Below are positions 1 to 13,797 of a DNA stretch of 62,659 nt, one piece after another. Below the pieces are notes generated by a model. That model saw nothing but the letters and a program-made list of their open reading frames with translations. It was not told the origin of the DNA and searched no databases. Within the stretch, counting starts at the first letter, position 1, and each line of letters begins with the position of its first letter. Origin of the DNA: Ustulina deusta (taxonomy: Eukaryota > Ascomycota > Sordariomycetes > Xylariales > Xylariaceae); NCBI GenBank assembly GCA_023159155.1, contig JAJNNX010000092.1, forward strand, positions 1 to 62,659. Direction: 5' to 3'. The position numbers and the translations under genes are program-made.

Positions 1-17
1 AAAAACTATAAAAATCT

Positions 18-162
18 TGTTATAAATAAAAGGTTCGCATGGTTAAGTACAATATATAAAGAAATAAATTATATATTTAAGTAAAGTTAGCTTATAAAAC
101 TAAAACTTATAAAAAAAAGATTCTTTATTAAAATAAAATAAATATAATATATATATATAATA
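18..162 (-). repeat. LTR of element A, shortened copy
   Basis: It starts TGTTATAAAT like the other two A LTRs (6094, 13576) and ends before ACTATC. G-to-A and C-to-T differences from the 13576 copy dominate, together with one internal deletion. Confidence 0.7.
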
Positions 163-359
163 ACTATCTTTCTTTCCTTAGTTAGGTTATTTTTAACCTA
201 ATATATATAAATATATAAAATATAAAATATATAATAAAAATAGGTAATATATATATATATAGATAAAAATAATTTAGATATAAAGTTTATATAAAATTAA
301 AATAATTTATATATAATTAATATATTATAATTAATTAAGTATTTATATTATATTAATAA
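18..359 (-). mobile_element. Truncated 3' end of a Ty3/gypsy element A copy
   Basis: This stretch aligns over its length with 6094 to about 6480, the left end of the full-length element A. It has an LTR (18-162), then a RIP-altered polypurine tract (163-180), then about 180 bases of shared internal sequence. On the minus strand this is the 3' end of the element. The LTR lacks a block of about 30 bases that is present at 6094-6272. Similarity stops exactly where the LTR of element B starts (360), so B probably inserted here. However, the sequence right of B (5807 onward) does not continue element A, so a deletion or rearrangement followed. Confidence 0.7.
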
Positions 360-498
360 TATAATAGTTAATATAGTCTTAGCAAGACTTATAAGAACTC
401 TGGACCTATATAGCAATAAAATAGGAAGTCTACGCACGGACCAACCATAACTCTGCAGCTATATATATAGAGTTTATATCTACCTATTTTATAAATTC

Positions 499-533
<35 letters not shown>

Positions 534-598
534 TTTAAAGTTTTTATTTATAGTATTAATAAACTAATTATAAAAACTTTATTTAACTAATTATAATA
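360..598. repeat. Left LTR of element B copy 1
   Basis: It starts TATAATAG (TG altered to TA) and ends TATAATA, the RIPped form of the TGTGACA end seen intact at 59145. It contains a poly-T run at 502-531. Confidence 0.8.
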
Positions 599-3500
599 CT
601 ACTTTAAGCTTATTAATTATGTATTAATAAATATTTAATAAATATATAATTTTTATTTTATTATAATTAATAAAATATAAATAAACTTTTTTTTTTAGTT
701 ATATATTTAATATAAAAAATTATATATTTTATAATATAAATTCAATTTTAATATAATTTTAATAAAATTTTTAATTTTTATATTATTTTAAAATTAATAA
801 TTTATAAAAAATTTAATTTTAAATATTTTTATTTTATTTTTAATTTTTAAATATAGCTAGCTTTTTATTATTAAATAATTTAAAAAAAAAAATTTTTATT
901 AAAAAAAAAAAATTTTAAGCATTAAGCTTTTTTTTAACCGTTTTAAACAAACTAATATTTAAAAAAAAATTTAAAAAAAACAAAAAATTAAAACTTAAAA
1001 AAATAAAATTTAAACTAAAATTAAAATAATTTAAAAAAAATAATATATTTAAAAACATATTAATAAATATTATTACTATATAAGTTTATAACTTTATATT
1101 AATTTTAATAGAACTTTTTTAATAAATAAAAAAAATAAAGCGCTAATTTTTTAATATATTTATTTTAGTATTTTTAAAAAATAACTATAATTTAATAATA
1201 AAAAATATATTTAAAAATATTAATTTTAAACTTTTTAGTTTTATTACTTTATTTATTTTTTATTTTATTAGTTTATTTTTTAGGGTTTTAAACTTTTTTT
1301 ATATTAAAAAAATTAAAAAATTAAAAACTAATTTTAGCAAGTTTATAAAAAATAAAGCTTTATTTAATAACTAAGTTTATAAACTAATAAAAAAGCTAAA
1401 TAAAAATATTGTTATATTTTAACCTAAAAATATATTAAAAAATTAATAAAAATATATTTTTATTTAATTAAAAAACTTTTTAATAATATTATTAAAATAA
1501 TTTAAATTTTATTAATAATTTATTATAATTTTAATTAAATAATTATTATTTATAAAATATTTTAAGTTTATATATATAAAACTAATAGAAATATTAATAA
1601 ATTTATTTTTATATTTAATAGTTTAATTTAAAAATATTAATTTATTAAATTATAATAAAAATATAAATTATAAAACTATTTTTATATAAATTTTAAAAAA
1701 AATCTATATAAAGTTTTTATAAACTTAAATATTTTTTATAAATTATTTATTAATAAAATTATTAAATTAATATATAATATTAAATAAATTTATAAAAATT
1801 ATTAATAAATTAAACTTATTAATTTAATTAAATAAAAATCTAACTTAAATAATTAAATTTTTCGTAAACTTGCTTATTAATTTTTAGGTAATTTTAAAAA
1901 TTTTAAAACATTTATTTTAAAATAATTAAAATAAGCACTAATTATAAAAAAAAAAACTTATTAAAATAATAAAACTTATTTTCTTTATAATAAAAAAAAT
2001 TATTTATTAATTAATTATTTTAATTAAAAACTTAAAATTTTAAATATTTAACTAGCAAAAAAAATCTATAATAAATTAAATAATAATTAAAAATAAAAAT
2101 AGTTTATTTAGCTAAACTTTAAAAGTTTTATAATAATTAAAACAAAATAGTTAATAAAATTTATAAATATTTAATATATATTATAAAAATTAATAATTAA
2201 TAATTTAAAAATTAAATATTTTAAATTATTAATTTTAGTTATAATATTATTATTAATATTAAATAATTAATAAAACAAAATATTTTAATAAAAACTTAAA
2301 AATAATAATTATTCTAACTAAATAATTTATTTTTATTAATTTAATTTTTACTAATAATTATAATTAAACTTTTTAGCTATAAATAATAAAATATAAACTT
2401 AAAAATATAAAAAAATACTAATTAATATAATTAAACGTTAAAAAAATATTATTAAATATTAGAATAACTTTTTTAAAAATAAAACAATTATTTTAAAAAT
2501 AACTAAAACTAAAAAAATAAAAAAAAAATTTAGAACTTTTAAACTTAAAACAAAAAAGGTCTATATAATAATTTCTAAAAAAAAAAAAAGCTAAGCTATT
2601 ATTAAAAACATTATATAAAATTTTTAGAATTATTTTTATTAAAATAAATAAAAATAATTAGCTAAAAAAATTTCAAAAAAATTTATTATAATTAAGTTTA
2701 TAATAACTAAAAATAATTATACAAAACTATTTAAACAAAATTTAAAAATAATTAATATGTTATAAAAAATTTTTTTTTAAATTAATTAAATAATATTTTA
2801 AACGATTTTTAATAATAAACTAATTTTATTTTAAAAAAAAAAACTTTAAATATATTAAATTAATATAAAACTTTTTATTTTTTTAATTATTATATTTAAA
2901 AAGATTCTTTTTAAAAAAAAATCTAAAACTTTATTACTATTTTAATTAAAATTTAATATAATATTAAAACTCAATAACAAAAAATATATTTTTAAGTTTT
3001 ATTAATATTAAATATTTATATAATTTATTTTATTTAAAAAAAAGTTTATAAATAAACTATTAACTATAAACTTTATCAAATAAAATATAAATTTAAATAT
3101 TATTTTTATTTTATTTATATTTAAATTTATAATTAATTATTAATAAAAAAATATATATTTAAAAAATTAAATTATATTAAGTTTAAATATTAGTAGTACT
3201 ATATTTAATTATTATAATATTATTTGTTTTGTAAAATTAAATATTATTAAAAACTTTTATTAATTATTATTAATTATAAAATTATATTATTTTATTTTTT
3301 TTAAACTTATAAAAAAATATTGTAATAAAAGATTTTATTATTTAGTTTGAAAATAAAACCTGCTTAATAGCAAGTTTTTATTAATATATAAATTTAAAAA
3401 CTTTTAAATAAGTTTATAAATATTTATATAAAAAAATAATTTATTATTTATATTAAGCTAAATATTAAAAAAATATTAGAAATTTTTTTTTAATATATTT

Positions 3501-5577
3501 ATTATTAATTATTTAAAAATAATTATAAAAATTAAAATAAAGATTAAAATTAACTTTATAAAAATTTAAACAATTATAAATTAAAACTTTAATAATTTTA
3601 AAAATACTAAATTAATCTAGTTATTTTTTAATCTTTATAATTATATTTATATATTTATTTACTATATTAATAAAATTACTATTTTTTTAAATTAACTACT
3701 AAAAAAAAATAAACTATTTATAATAAAACTAAAATAAAAATAGGCTATTAAATATATAAAATTACTAGTATATAAAATATTTATTTTAGTTTTTTTTAGG
3801 CCTAGCTAACCAATATAAATAAAAATAAATATTTTATATAATATATTTAAAAAAACTATTTAATATTAACTAAAACAAAAAAATATAATAGTTAATGCTT
3901 TATTAAAAAAAATAACTAAGCTTTTTATGATTAAAACTAAAAAAAACTAAAAAATAAATAATAATCTTAGTTCTACTTAATAAAATATTAAGTTTTATAT
4001 TAACTATAGACTTTTTACTTAATATTTTTTAAAAAACTAACTTAATAAACTTAATTAAATAAAAAAATTAATTATAAAATTTAAAAAATAAAAATAAAAA
4101 GCTATATATATTTAAAAATATTTTAAATAAAAAAATTTTTTTTATATAACTTTAATTTAAAAAGTTTATATATTTTTAATTATTATATATTAAAGTTAAT
4201 ATAAAACAATTAAAATATTAAAATAAGAATATTACTACTTTTATTTAAATATAATTATAAATAATATATATATAATTATTATAATTATAAAAAAAAAAAA
4301 ATATTATAAAATAAAACTTTTAGTTTTTGTTACTTATTATTTATATTAGCTATAATATAATAATATATAGTAATAAATAGCAAAGATATACTACCTAACT
4401 AATAGAGTTATAACTATATATAAATGTTTACAAATAAGTTTAGCTATTTAATTATAATTTTACTTAGCAAAAAAATAAATATAGTAGAATTACTAGCTAT
4501 ATAATATTATAAAAATTTATATAGATTTTTTAGTATATTAAACATATAAATATTAAATAATATAGGATTATTTATTTTTAAATTTATAGTAATAAGTAAT
4601 AGTTTTATAAATATTAAATATTGGTTTAATAATATTTACTACTTTTAAACTTAAAAAATAATAAAATTAATTAATTAAAAACTAGACTAATAATTTTATT
4701 TTTATATTAATAAATATTAAAACAATAAAAATATTTATTTTTTTGTTTTAAATTTTATATATAATTTTTTTTAATATTTATTAATTAATATATTATTATT
4801 AAAAATAATAATAAGAATTAAAATATAAAACTTTTTAATAATAAATATTAGCAAAACTATTATAAATTTTAATACTAAGTAATAAACGTTTAAACTAGTT
4901 TATTAAACCTAAAATATTTAAAAAATAATATATAATATAGCAATTTTTATATAAAAATAATATCAACTATAAACTAATAAAAAAAACCGCTTAATAAATT
5001 TTAAAATAAAAAACTTTATAATATAAGTACTAACTATTAGATTAGACTTATAGTTAGTTAAACTTTTTAAAATTTTAAAAAAACAAAAATTTAGCTATAT
5101 TTTTAATTTGTGTAATTTTTATAAAATAAAAACCCTATTTTATACTAACTAATTATAAAAAACAAGCAATAATTTTTTATTTTAATAAGTTTAATTACTG
5201 CTTTTAGCTAAAAATATTAATAGTAAAGCAAAATTTAAAGTTAAACAAATTAAATAATTGAAAATATATAAAAAAACCAAAAAACTATAATATTATATAG
5301 CCTAAGAAAATTGTAATCTTAACAATACTTAGTATATAGCTTAAAATTTTAAAAATATATTAATTAAGCTTAACTAATTTTATAAAACTCATAAAATAAT
5401 TTCTAGACTTTTTATAAAACTATAAAAATAAATATATATAATAATAACTAATAAATTCATAAATAATTATAAAAATAATAATAAAGCAGTACGCTATAAA
5501 AAAGCTATATAAATTTAATATTATTAATAATTTTAAGTTAAAACTATATTTAAACTTTTAGTTTTAAAAAAAAATAG

Positions 5578-5806
5578 TATAATAGTAAGTATAGTTTTAG
5601 CAAAACTTGCAAAAACTTTAGACCTATATAATAATAAAACAAAAAGTTTATATATAGATTAACTTATAACTTTATAGCTATATATATAAAGTTTATATCT
5701 ATTTACTTTATAAACTTTGAATTTTTTTTTTTTTTTTTTAGCTTAGAGTTTTTATTTATAGTATTAATAAACTAGCTATAAAAGCTTTACTCGACTAATC
5801 ATAACA
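5578..5806. repeat. Right LTR of element B copy 1
   Basis: It aligns along its length with 360-598, 54516-54743 and 58908-59145, and ends ATCATAACA. It is preceded by an A-rich tract. Confidence 0.8.
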
Positions 5807-6093
5807 TAATAAAATATATTAAAAAAGCTAGCATTATTAAGCAAATATTTTTAAATATTTAGTTATTATATTATAATATTAAAATATATATTGTATAATA
5901 TATTAAATAACTTAATAAAGGCTTAATAATAGCTATAAAGGTTGTTTATAATCAAGCGCTAATAATATATATATATTTTTATATATTTAGCAATACTTTT
6001 TTTTTATAGTTTCTATTATGTTTGTTTTATTACTTTGTAGTATTATATAAGGCATTTTTTACTCTAGCAAATAAAAATATAAGTGTACGCCTA
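5807..6093. other. AT-rich spacer between elements B and A
   Basis: 287 bases of AT-rich sequence with no frame. Its last five bases, GCCTA, are the left target-site duplication of element A. Confidence 0.6.
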
Positions 6094-6272
6094 TATCATA
6101 AATGGGAAGTTCACAAGGTCAGGTATAATATATAAAGGGATAAGTTATATATTTGGTAAGGTTAGCTTATAAAACTAAAGCTTATAAGAAAAAAGCTCTC
6201 TATTAAAGTAAAAGCAGATATAGTACGTATATATAACAAGTATATACTAGTCCTAGTATGCTAGGCATAACA
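6094..6272 (-). repeat. Left LTR of element A (3' LTR on the minus strand)
   Basis: It runs from TATCATAAAT to GGCATAACA and aligns base for base with 13576-13754, most differences being C/T or G/A. Confidence 0.87.
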
Positions 6273-6290
6273 ACTATCCTTTTTTCCTTA
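6273..6290 (-). other. Polypurine tract of element A
   Basis: On the minus strand this reads CTAAGGAAAAAAGGATAG and lies next to the 3' LTR, where second-strand priming is expected. The truncated copy at 163-180 has the matching tract. Confidence 0.7.
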
Positions 6291-9200
6291 GTCAGGTTAT
6301 TTTTAACCTAATATATATAAGTATATAAGATATAAGGTGTATAATATAGGTAGGTAGTATATATGTATATAGATAGGGGGTAATTTAAGTACAGGGTTTA
6401 TATAGAATTGGGGTAATATATATATAATTAGTGCAATATAATCAATTAGATGTTTATAGGTATAAGTATATAAGTACTTCTATTATATTAGTAATATATA
6501 GTATTATTATTATTGTTAATATAAATACTTTAGTACTTATATAGTATTATTAATTAGAAGTTTTAGTATATATATAGTGTAATATATATATGTATATTAT
6601 ATACTTGAATATATAGTAAATTTTAATACTAGTGATTTAAGCGTAGGCCACGTATAAGTTACTTATAAAGCTGATCTAGTTTTATATAAATATTTTAGCT
6701 TAGTTTTTTTTTTTTTTTTTTTTTTTAGCCGCTATTATTATTATTATCTGTTAGTTTTAGCTACTTATATACATTGCTACTATTGTTTTTCTCTTTTTTT
6801 ACTTTATTTTTATACTTTTTTTTTTTTTTTTATGCTTATATTATTATATCTAATACTATTTTTAACCCTTTCTATATCTTTTTTAATAAAAAGCTTTTAT
6901 AGAACTGCTACAACTATTGCTTTTAATGTTTTATTTATTAAAAAATAATTAATAGCTGCAACTACTGTAACTATAAGTATTATATATATAAGCAGAGTAT
7001 GCATGCTAAAAACAAAGTATATAAGTGCAAAGCTGCTAAAAATCTGGTCTATAAAGCATATATGTACTAATGCTGTTTTAGTAGTATTTATAATAGGGCT
7101 TAGCCCAATTTTAGCCGGCCTATCTAGGTTATTTATATAATAAAAAAAGCAGGGGTTTCCTTTTGTAATAAATATTAAAAGGGCAAAAAAACGTACAAGC
7201 TAATAAGTATAATTATATTTATTTTATATTAATATTTTTACTAACTTAAATATATTATATAATTAGGTCTTAGGTTTAATATTTTTTAATATAGTTTATA
7301 TAAATAAATTGCTAAACTAGTCCTGCTAGTTTTTTAATTTTAAATTAGATAAGGATAGCTATAAAGTTATAAATAAAACAGGTTTAAGTGCTTAACAAGC
7401 GCCTTTAAAGTTTTGTTAGCAATTTGCTAGCATTTAATTTTGTTTATTAAAAGCATTCTGCTACTTTATAGTAACCTATTGCTTTTAGTTTAGAATTACT
7501 AATATTTTAAGCAATTTAAAAATAAATAGTTCTGTTCCTGTTTTATAGTATGTTTGTTGGTTGTTTATATAGGTTTAGGATACCTGTACTATATATACCT
7601 AAATAATAATATAGCAAAAAAACATATAGCTCTAAGTAGTAGCGTATATCCTTTTTAATGCTATAAATATTTTTATTTATTTTTGGTTCGTAAGGTTATT
7701 TAATATAATTAAACGCCGGTTTAATACTAGGCATATTTTTATAAGAATATTTTATATTTTTAATTTAAGGATTATAATTATATACTATAGATATTAGCTA
7801 TTTGTTATTTTATATTAGAAATATAAAAAGTAGTAGTAAGCGCTACTAATTAAATTACTTAAATTATTAGATTAGCTAATATAGCTAATATAGATATTAT
7901 TTATTTTAATAAAATCTAATTTTAGAAGTAGTTTATGTATGGCTTAATAGTAAAGCATAAATTAAGTATTTAAAGTAGTTAGTTTAATTCTAACTATATA
8001 AATATTTATAGGTTTATTTTTATTAATTTGCTAAAGTTTTGGGCTAATATAATTATAAAAGTAGTAAGTCTTTAAATAATAAAGCAAAATACCTTTAAGT
8101 AAAGATAGAATTAATTAATTTTTTTTTATAACTGGTTTAGGCATAAATTGTTAAGTTAAAAAAAATTTTTTTTTTAGTAACTTTACTATTATTTAAAAGT
8201 TTATATTGCTTTAAATACTATAATATTAGTAGCTAATACCTATTAGTTATATTCAGTTGGCCAGCCTTTTTACTTAACTTTATAATATAACTTATAGTTA
8301 TATATTTGTTTTGCTACTATATTTTTAATTTTTTATTTATTTAAATTATTTATAAAGTCTAGCATAAGTAGATTATATATAATATTGGTTTTTTAAAGCT
8401 TAAATAGTTAAATAAAAAAAACGTTATAAAAATAAGCATATTATGCTAAAAATACAAAACAATATACTTGCGATCTAATATAGCTAAAGATCTAAAATAG
8501 GCCAATAAACTTAGGTACAAGTTTAAGATATTTAAAATTTAAGTTTTTTATAAATAATGCTACTATATTTTTAATTTTATAAATTATAAATTTATATTTA
8601 ATATTGTAGTATTTTTAATACTTTTTAACTATAATTTGCTACTAATTTTTTAAATTATTTTTAATAGTTTATAATTTTTATAATTATTTTTGTATTGCTA
8701 GTACCCCCTTTAAAGTAAAGTTATCCTTAATAAATAGTCTAAACTCTAGTATATAACTATATAGGGCTTTAAAAAATGATTTACCAGTTATACTATTAAT
8801 AGCTAAGTTAATCGTAAAATATGTTTAAAAAAATAGTTATAACTAATTAGTTTGTTTACTATTAATAAAGTATTTAAAGTAGTTCTTAATTGTTTGATTT
8901 ATATGCTTTATTTGCTTATTAGTTTAGAAATAAAACGTAACCAAATATCTTTTTTTGATCTTAAAGTAATAGTATAGGTCTAACTAAAAATAACTAGTAA
9001 AAAAAAAGCTATAGTCTGATATAATATTTGTAAAACTTTTATAAATATATTTGATTTTTTAATAAAATAGGGTAGCAAGCTATATTAAAGTTATTTTAGT
9101 ATTAATAAAAAATAAATATGTTAATTTAATAAATCTATTAATAATTACTAAAATATAATTAATTTAGTAGTTTTATAAAAAGTTAAAAGCAGTCTAATCA

Positions 9201-12200
9201 TAAAATCTATAAATAGTTCTTATATAAGAGCTAAAAATATAAGTAAAACATTAAGTTTGTTATATTTTTAGTAATGTTTTGCTTTTAATCTAAAGCATAT
9301 TATATAATTACTTATATAGTTATTAATATTTGTTTTTATTTTCGGCTAAAAAAACTTGTGCTATAGTAGTTCAAGCATATGTTTTTATCTAAAATGCTTT
9401 ATTAATAAGTTATTGTAATATAATTTAATAAGCTAAAAATAAATAGATTTTTTAAAAAAAATATAAACTTTATTTTTATAGTATAAAAAAGATTTTTTAA
9501 TTGTTTATTAAAAGTTTATAAGCTTTCTAGTATTAATATATTTTTTAATTAACCTATATTTGGGGTCTTTTTATTAAATATTTTAAATTATATTTTGTAA
9601 GCTTTATAATATATCTAGATTCTAGAAGTTCTTATTATTTATAGCTATTTATGCTTATATATATATAACTACTTATATAAAAATAGTCCTTTTTTTGAAG
9701 GGTTAGGCAGCATATACTTTGCTTACTAGTACTTTTAAGTACTTATCAGAAATCTTAATTTATACTACTGCAATCTTTCTTTTTAATATTAGAAAAAAAT
9801 TAGTATTTTGGGGCCAATTACCTATATAATCAAGTTAGCACGATAGGGGATCAGCCCTATTTTGCTTGCTTTGCCTATATTTAATAAAAAAATCAAAAAA
9901 AGCTAAATATATATATTAACAAGCTTGCTTTTTATTTAGTTTTAAAGTTTTTATAAATATCTAAAGATTGCTATAGTTAGTTAATACTTTAACTAATAAT
10001 TTATTTTTTTAAAAATAATACTGCTAATATTTAAAATATTTTATAATTATAAGCATTTTTTGATTTAGAGTTCTATAGTTCGATTTTATATTAGTAAACT
10101 TACAAAAATAAAACGTAATAGGACGCTATCTACCCTAACTATTCTTTTAAAAAAGGTTTTCTACTAGCGCTACTTTAAAAAAATCAGTTTTTATTAATAT
10201 TTGTTTTTTAAAGTCAAAATATATAAAGAAAATAGTTTCCTTAAATAAGTTCTAAAGCTTTTTAAAAGTTTTTACTATAGGACGGTCTAAAAAAATTTAA
10301 CCCTTTTTTGTTCTAGTTATACCTTTTTTAAAATATTAGGTTAGAAAAGCAGTAACTTAAAAATACCCTTTAATAAAGCGCTAATAAAAGTTATAAAACC
10401 CTAAAAACTATTATAGCTTATAATAAAAACTGAAAAATAGCTATTATTTAATTATATTAATATAACTAAAGTTTATTTTAATATTTTAACTAGATATAAT
10501 ATATTTAAAGAATTTAAGTTTTTTTTAGTAAAACTAATATTTTAAAAGCTTGGCATATAGCTTAGTATTCTAAAATCTTTTAATAATTTTTTAGATATAT
10601 TTTATATAAGATTTTTTATTTATAAAAAATATAAAAATATTATCTAAATATATAATATAAAATATATCTAAAATATTATTAAGTATTTTATATATATAGT
10701 TCTAAAAAGTAGCAGAGGTATTACACAAACCTATAAGTATAACTAGAAATTTATAATAGCTATAATATATATAAAAAGCGATTTTTTATTTATTTTTTTT
10801 TTTGATTTAAATACAATAATAAGCGTTTTTAAAATCAATCTTAGTAAATATTTTAGCGTATACAAGTCTATTTATTAATTCCGAAATAAAAAAAAAATAT
10901 AGCAATTTTTTTATATAATATAGTTAAGTTTTCTATAATCTATATATAGTTTTAAACTTTTATTTTTTTTAAAAACAAATAAAATAAAAGCCCTAGCTAA
11001 GCTTTTAGATTTCTATATTTTTTTATTAGCTATTATTTTTATAAACTATTTTTAAAATTTTTTAAGTTTATTTTAAGCTAATAAATAAATAAAATAATAA
11101 AATATTATAGCATTGTTCTATAGATTAATCGCTAAGTTTTTTTTTTTAGAATATAAAAAAATACTAGTTTTATTAATATTAAAAAAATCAGCTAAGTTAT
11201 AAAATTCTAGCAGAACACCCTTAAAACTAGTACAATTTTCTTTAGTTTCTAATTTTTCTAACTAAAAAAGTTTAAAAAAATATATAATAACTTAATAATA
11301 TTTCTTATTTTTGCAAGCTTTAGCAAATTAATAAACTATAATTAACTTAAAATACTTAAGCCTTAAGCTATAAAACTAGCGATTTAAACTTAAATCAAAT
11401 ATGATTTTTTAGTTTTTTAGTATAATTTAAAAAAAAAACACTAAACTTTTTTTTAATTAATTATTTTAGTTAATAGTAATATAAGCATATCAAAATTTTT
11501 AAGTTACCCTATAACTATTAGTAAGTTTATAAATAACCTAATAAGCGCTATAACTAAAAAATCTATTTCTAGTAATATATTATAAAACATAAATATAAAA
11601 TAAAGCTTTTTTTAGTTTGTTATATAAAACAAAAATATAATTAATATAATTATATTTAGCGCAAAAATTTAAATCAATAAATATTTTTAATAAGGGGTTT
11701 TTTGGGCTAATAAAATAAATATTGCATAAAATATAAAATTAACATAAAACAGATATAAAAAGCTATAGTTTTAGCTTAGGCTTTATAGCTAAAACTAAAA
11801 CTATTTTTTTTTTTTTTAATTATTACTTAAATATTTATTAAAATATACTAAAAAATTATATAAATAATTTTAGTCCAAATAATAATTATCTTTCTATAAA
11901 TAATAGAATATATTAAAGTTTTTTTATTTTTGGTTTAACTAAATTTTCTAAATCTAACATTTTTGATTTTCTAGTAAGTATTGCTAGTTAGGTTTTTTAT
12001 AGTTATAACTAATATAACCTATCTTTTTGTAATTAAAACAAAAAAAGTCCTAGGTATTACTACCTTGCCTTGGGCAGTTATTAGGGTTATTTTATAGCTG
12101 TCTCTAAGGTATATTAGGGATATATTAGCTAAAGTATTTAAAAAGTAATAACCTCCTAAGTATATAATTATTAAAGGGTTGCTAATTTAGATAAGGTTGC

Positions 12201-13575
12201 TTTGGCTAGTTATAGTACTAATAACTATTTTAGCTCCGAACTATATTATAGTGCTTTTAGCTTTAGCAAAAATAATCTTTATTATTAAAGTATTTTTGCT
12301 TAAAAAAGCTTTAGTATTATTACTAATTCTAAAGTTTATTAATATTAATTTAGTTAATATTTAAACATAAAAATTTTTATTAAAGCTTTATAGCTCTAAA
12401 AACAAAAGTTATTAGTTTTTAATAACGCTATACTATATTTACTATTACTAATCTTTTTTAAAGTAATAAATTATTAAAATTTATAATTTTTTATTAGAAC
12501 AGATTAGTTAGTTTTTAGTAGTATAACATAGCTTTTTTATTATTGCTTTATTATTTTTTTTAGATCTCGATCTAGAACAAATATTAATTAAATATTTTAA
12601 AGTTTTAATTAGCTTATTATTAAACTTTTTTTAACTACTAGCTAATATTTATAATAAAAAAAGTTAATTAGTAAATCAAAGTCTTAGTCCAATTAATAAA
12701 AGTTTTCTAATTAGATTTATAAAAAAAACAATCTTAGCGCGCTTTTTTTTTAAAAAAGATTTAATACTAGTTTTTATAATCTTAATCTATTTTATTAACT
12801 ATATAAATAATTTAAATCTAAGCTTATTAAAAATTTTTTTATAAATTTTTAAATATAAATTTTAATTTTTTAATTTATTTAACCTATTAGTTATAAATAA
12901 ACTATATACTAAACAAAGAATATTTAAATTTTAAAAAGCAACTAAAATTAATGTTTGATTTTTTATTATTATTATAATATTTATAATAATAGGGTAATTA
13001 ATAGTTAGAACTGCTTAGATCTAACTTATTAAATAATAATAATAAAAATAAAGAAATAAATAATAGGCTAGAATTAAAAAAGTTATATTATTTTCGGTGC
13101 TAACTTTTATATTCTAAATAAAAAATATAAAAAAAATCTAAAAAGTTAAAAGATTTAAAGTTTTTTAAATTTCTAGTTTTTTTTTAATATTTATATTTTT
13201 TAGGTTTCTATTTTAATATTAATTTATGTACGCCTATAGGTTAAGATCCCTTTGATCTAAAAGTAATTTGTTTTTGTTTTTTTAGCTATTTATTTATTTT
13301 TTTAAGTTTTGTTTTAAGCTAAATATTTTATTATAATAAAAATTAGTTAGTATTTTTAAGTTGTAAAGTACTATTATTATTTTAGTAACTAAGTATTAAA
13401 CTATTACTAGGTTCTAATCTTTAATTTCTATTTAAAAAAGAATCGGTATAGCTTTATTAGCTATTTATAGCTAATTTGTTTTTTTTAAAAAGCATTAATC
13501 TAATTAATAGTTTAGGTCTTTTGGGGGCTATTATACAAATATATTATAAGTAACTTTAAAGGAAAGCTTTAGAAT

Positions 13576-13754
13576 TATTATAAATAAAAAGTTCACAAGG
13601 TCAAGTATAATATATGAAGGGATAAGTTATATATTCGGTAAGGTTGGCTTACAAAACTAAAGCTTGTAGAAAGAAGGTTCTCTATCGAAGTAAGAGCGGA
13701 CATGGTACGTATATATAGCGAGTGTGTACTGGTCCTGGTATGCCAGGCATGACA
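13576..13754 (-). repeat. Right LTR of element A (5' LTR on the minus strand)
   Basis: This is the least mutated copy: it keeps GC-rich stretches such as TCCTGGTATGCCAGGCATGA. It is followed by the target duplication GCCTG at 13755-13759. Confidence 0.87.
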
Positions 13755-13797
13755 GCCTGTGCTATTTAAAACTTTAAAGTACGCTTTCGGGGCTGCC

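Larger units (their letters stand above)
360..5806. mobile_element. RIP-degraded LTR retrotransposon, element B copy 1
   Basis: Two LTRs of 239 and 229 bases in the same orientation bound about 5 kb of AT-saturated internal DNA. The same element recurs at 54516-59145, with matching LTRs and matching internal sequence just inside the left LTR (about 600-720 against 54745-54870). No frame survives: the inside is almost entirely A and T with stops in all frames, so I cannot place gag or pol domains or decide between Copia and Gypsy. Right of each internal region an A-run abuts the right LTR, consistent with a polypurine tract and a plus-strand element. The flanks (AATAA and TAATA) do not form a clean target-site duplication, unlike copy 2. 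Confidence 0.8.
6094..13754 (-). mobile_element. Full-length Ty3/gypsy retrotransposon, element A, minus strand, RIP-degraded
   Basis: Two 179-base LTRs with TGTCAT/ATGACA-type ends bound 7.3 kb. The flanking five bases are GCCTA on the left and GCCTG on the right, a target duplication differing by one G-to-A change. Minus-strand remnants appear in Ty3/gypsy order. A gag CCHC knuckle reads CFNYKKIGYISYN near 12002-12040, with Cys and His replaced by Tyr. The RT core reads YLDN for YLDD near 10640. The integrase core lies around 8905-9025: it begins SDYS, continues to FTSYF-stop, and ends TFYF-stop-TNKQ where the family has HPQT-x-x-Q. A polypurine tract follows at 6273-6290. Most changes are G to A on the coding strand, including Trp-to-TAG stops. 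The element is inactive. Confidence 0.88.

Noticed and set aside
13759..13797. Start of the orphan ORF at 13759
   Set aside because: That codon is GTG and falls at the target-site duplication; the first ATG is at 13798.
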